Assembly (NCBI GenBank): GCA_021732845.1
Contig: JAKFUF010000071.1
Coordinates: 1-64,000, forward strand
Reading direction: 5' to 3'
Length of the DNA stretch: 64,000 bases
From: Planctomycetaceae bacterium
Lineage (GTDB): Bacteria > Planctomycetota > Planctomycetia > Planctomycetales > Planctomycetaceae
Of the stretch, positions 63,414-64,000 are shown piece after piece. The notes beneath the pieces were generated by a model. That model saw only the letters and a list, made by a program, of their open reading frames with translations. It had not been told where the DNA came from and ran no database searches. Position numbers and translations under genes: made by a program. Every line of letters begins with the position of its first letter. Within the stretch, counting starts at the first letter, position 1.

Positions 63414-63836
63414 ATGTCTCGACCTCCGGGTGACATTGCCAATGCCATTGATGCGTTTGAGCCGAAAGACGGCAACTGGCTTGAGCTTGATGACCTGCTC
63501 CAAGAACTCTTTCAAAGCGAATGTCCGACGCTCGGTGTTGATGCGTTGCTGCGAGTGTTCGAGAGGTTTCCGGAAGAAGATGGATGCGAAGTCTTCTGGG
63601 GGATTGTTCACGGATTGGAGAGTATTCCAGGCTATGAGGAACGCCTCGTTCAATCTGTTTGTTCGTCCCCTTCCGAGTTTGGACTCATCATGGTCCAAGG
63701 CTTGTTGAATTCGGGCGTTGACGAAGTTGCGGGCGTTGGGCTGCTGGCCTTGCTCGAAACCACCGCCAAGAATGACTCGAGTCCGGACGACATCCGGAGA
63801 ATGGCGGAGCGGTTCCGGGCAAGACACAAGGCGTAG
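63414..63836 (+). CDS. Small acidic protein of unknown function
   Basis: This is a 140-residue acidic, helical protein. Recognisable segments are PKDGNWLELDDLLQELFQSECPTLGVDALLRVFERFPEEDG and LIMVQGLLNSGVDEVAGVGLLALLET, which look like a HEAT-like or immunity-type scaffold. No family is assigned. It follows yjbQ by one base with GGGGAG before the ATG, so it may be cotranscribed. Confidence 0.6.
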   Translation: MSRPPGDIANAIDAFEPKDGNWLELDDLLQELFQSECPTLGVDALLRVFERFPEEDGCEVFWGIVHGLESIPGYEERLVQSVCSSPSEFGLIMVQGLLNSGVDEVAGVGLLALLETTAKNDSSPDDIRRMAERFRARHKA

Positions 63837-63845
63837 TTCTGAAGC

Positions 63846-64000
63846 TTGCACTCAATCTGCCGGCGTTGGCCATGGCGGTCAGCGACCGGCATGCGGGGAT
63901 CCGCGCGGACGGGCTGATTTTGATCTGTCCCTCCGGACGCGGCGACGCCCGGAGGCGGAGTCGGAAATGTGCGGCAACGGCGTCCGCTGGGTGGCGAAGG
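63846..64000 (+). pseudogene. dapF: Remnant of dapF (diaminopimelate epimerase), N-terminally truncated and frameshifted
   Basis: The frame reads PALAMAVSDRHAGIRADGLILICPS, which matches the DapF segment before the first active-site loop. The frame with the active-site cysteine motif ESEMCGNGVRWVAK (63958-63999) is shifted. The usual MxFxKMxGxGNDYV start is absent upstream, where the small acidic gene ends at 63836. A deletion or a sequencing error is possible, and the gene may continue beyond the window. Confidence 0.55.

Overview
The window looks like a chromosomal piece of a GC-rich planctomycete (Planctomycetota, probably order Planctomycetales; the genus cannot be fixed from this alone). 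The reasons are a Tat-exported DUF1501 protein, a Gfo/Idh/MocA oxidoreductase with a Tat leader, a secreted metalloprotease with a planctomycete-type N-terminal motif ending in LLSA, a short second SecA, two small pilin-like proteins with a DEAGFIVSAELVLVATI core, Uma2-family genes, and many short intergenic repeats. No rRNA, tRNA, CRISPR array or recognisable transposase was found.

Layout. Bases 1-1599 hold a 431-bp tandem array. The gene at 1600-2835 encodes a helix-turn-helix-like protein of unknown role, and bases 2970-3831 hold a second array with an exact 139-bp period. An MFS transporter and an isolated hypCDE operon (hydrogenase maturation) follow. Then comes a sodium:solute symporter/DUF1501 operon facing a GntR/FadR regulator, with a palindrome between them. 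Bases 12-19 kb carry a GT2 glycosyltransferase, an SDR dehydrogenase, a 644-aa SecA-like ATPase, a Wzt-type ABC ATPase, an exported arsenate-reductase-like protein and a DUF4272 protein. Bases 19.4-28.4 kb are a type II secretion-like operon (D-E-F-G-H-I order, minus strand). Its largest gaps carry three different repeat families, and its secretin-like gene lacks the pore domain.

From 28.9 to 40.7 kb there is a prenyltransferase-fold protein with an aldo/keto reductase, a CoA-binding protein, a paralogue of the gene at 1600, a BRCT-MerR-TPR protein, a macrodomain protein, a CobW-family GTPase, a Uma2 protein, an oxidoreductase, an ABC membrane domain without ATPase and a His-rich lipoprotein. 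Two tandem pilin-like genes, each with a strong terminator, lie at 41.5-43.1 kb. Next are two overlapping pseudouridine synthase genes, a LysM/L,D-transpeptidase, an MMPL exporter, envelope proteins, a metalloprotease, trmJ, an amidohydrolase, a leucine-rich-repeat-like protein, and a DtxR/MntR-type regulator paired with a large secreted hydrolase. The window ends with a lipoprotein, yjbQ, a small unknown gene and what looks like a decayed dapF.

The most unusual signals are four. The word GTGGCTCA/TGAGCCAC recurs across the whole window in all reading frames and both strands. Two helix-turn-helix paralogues each sit behind a consensus-like TTGACA-N17 promoter in an AT-rich island. There are several families of small inverted-repeat elements. 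The protein at 32664-33899 has a BRCT-MerR-TPR architecture.
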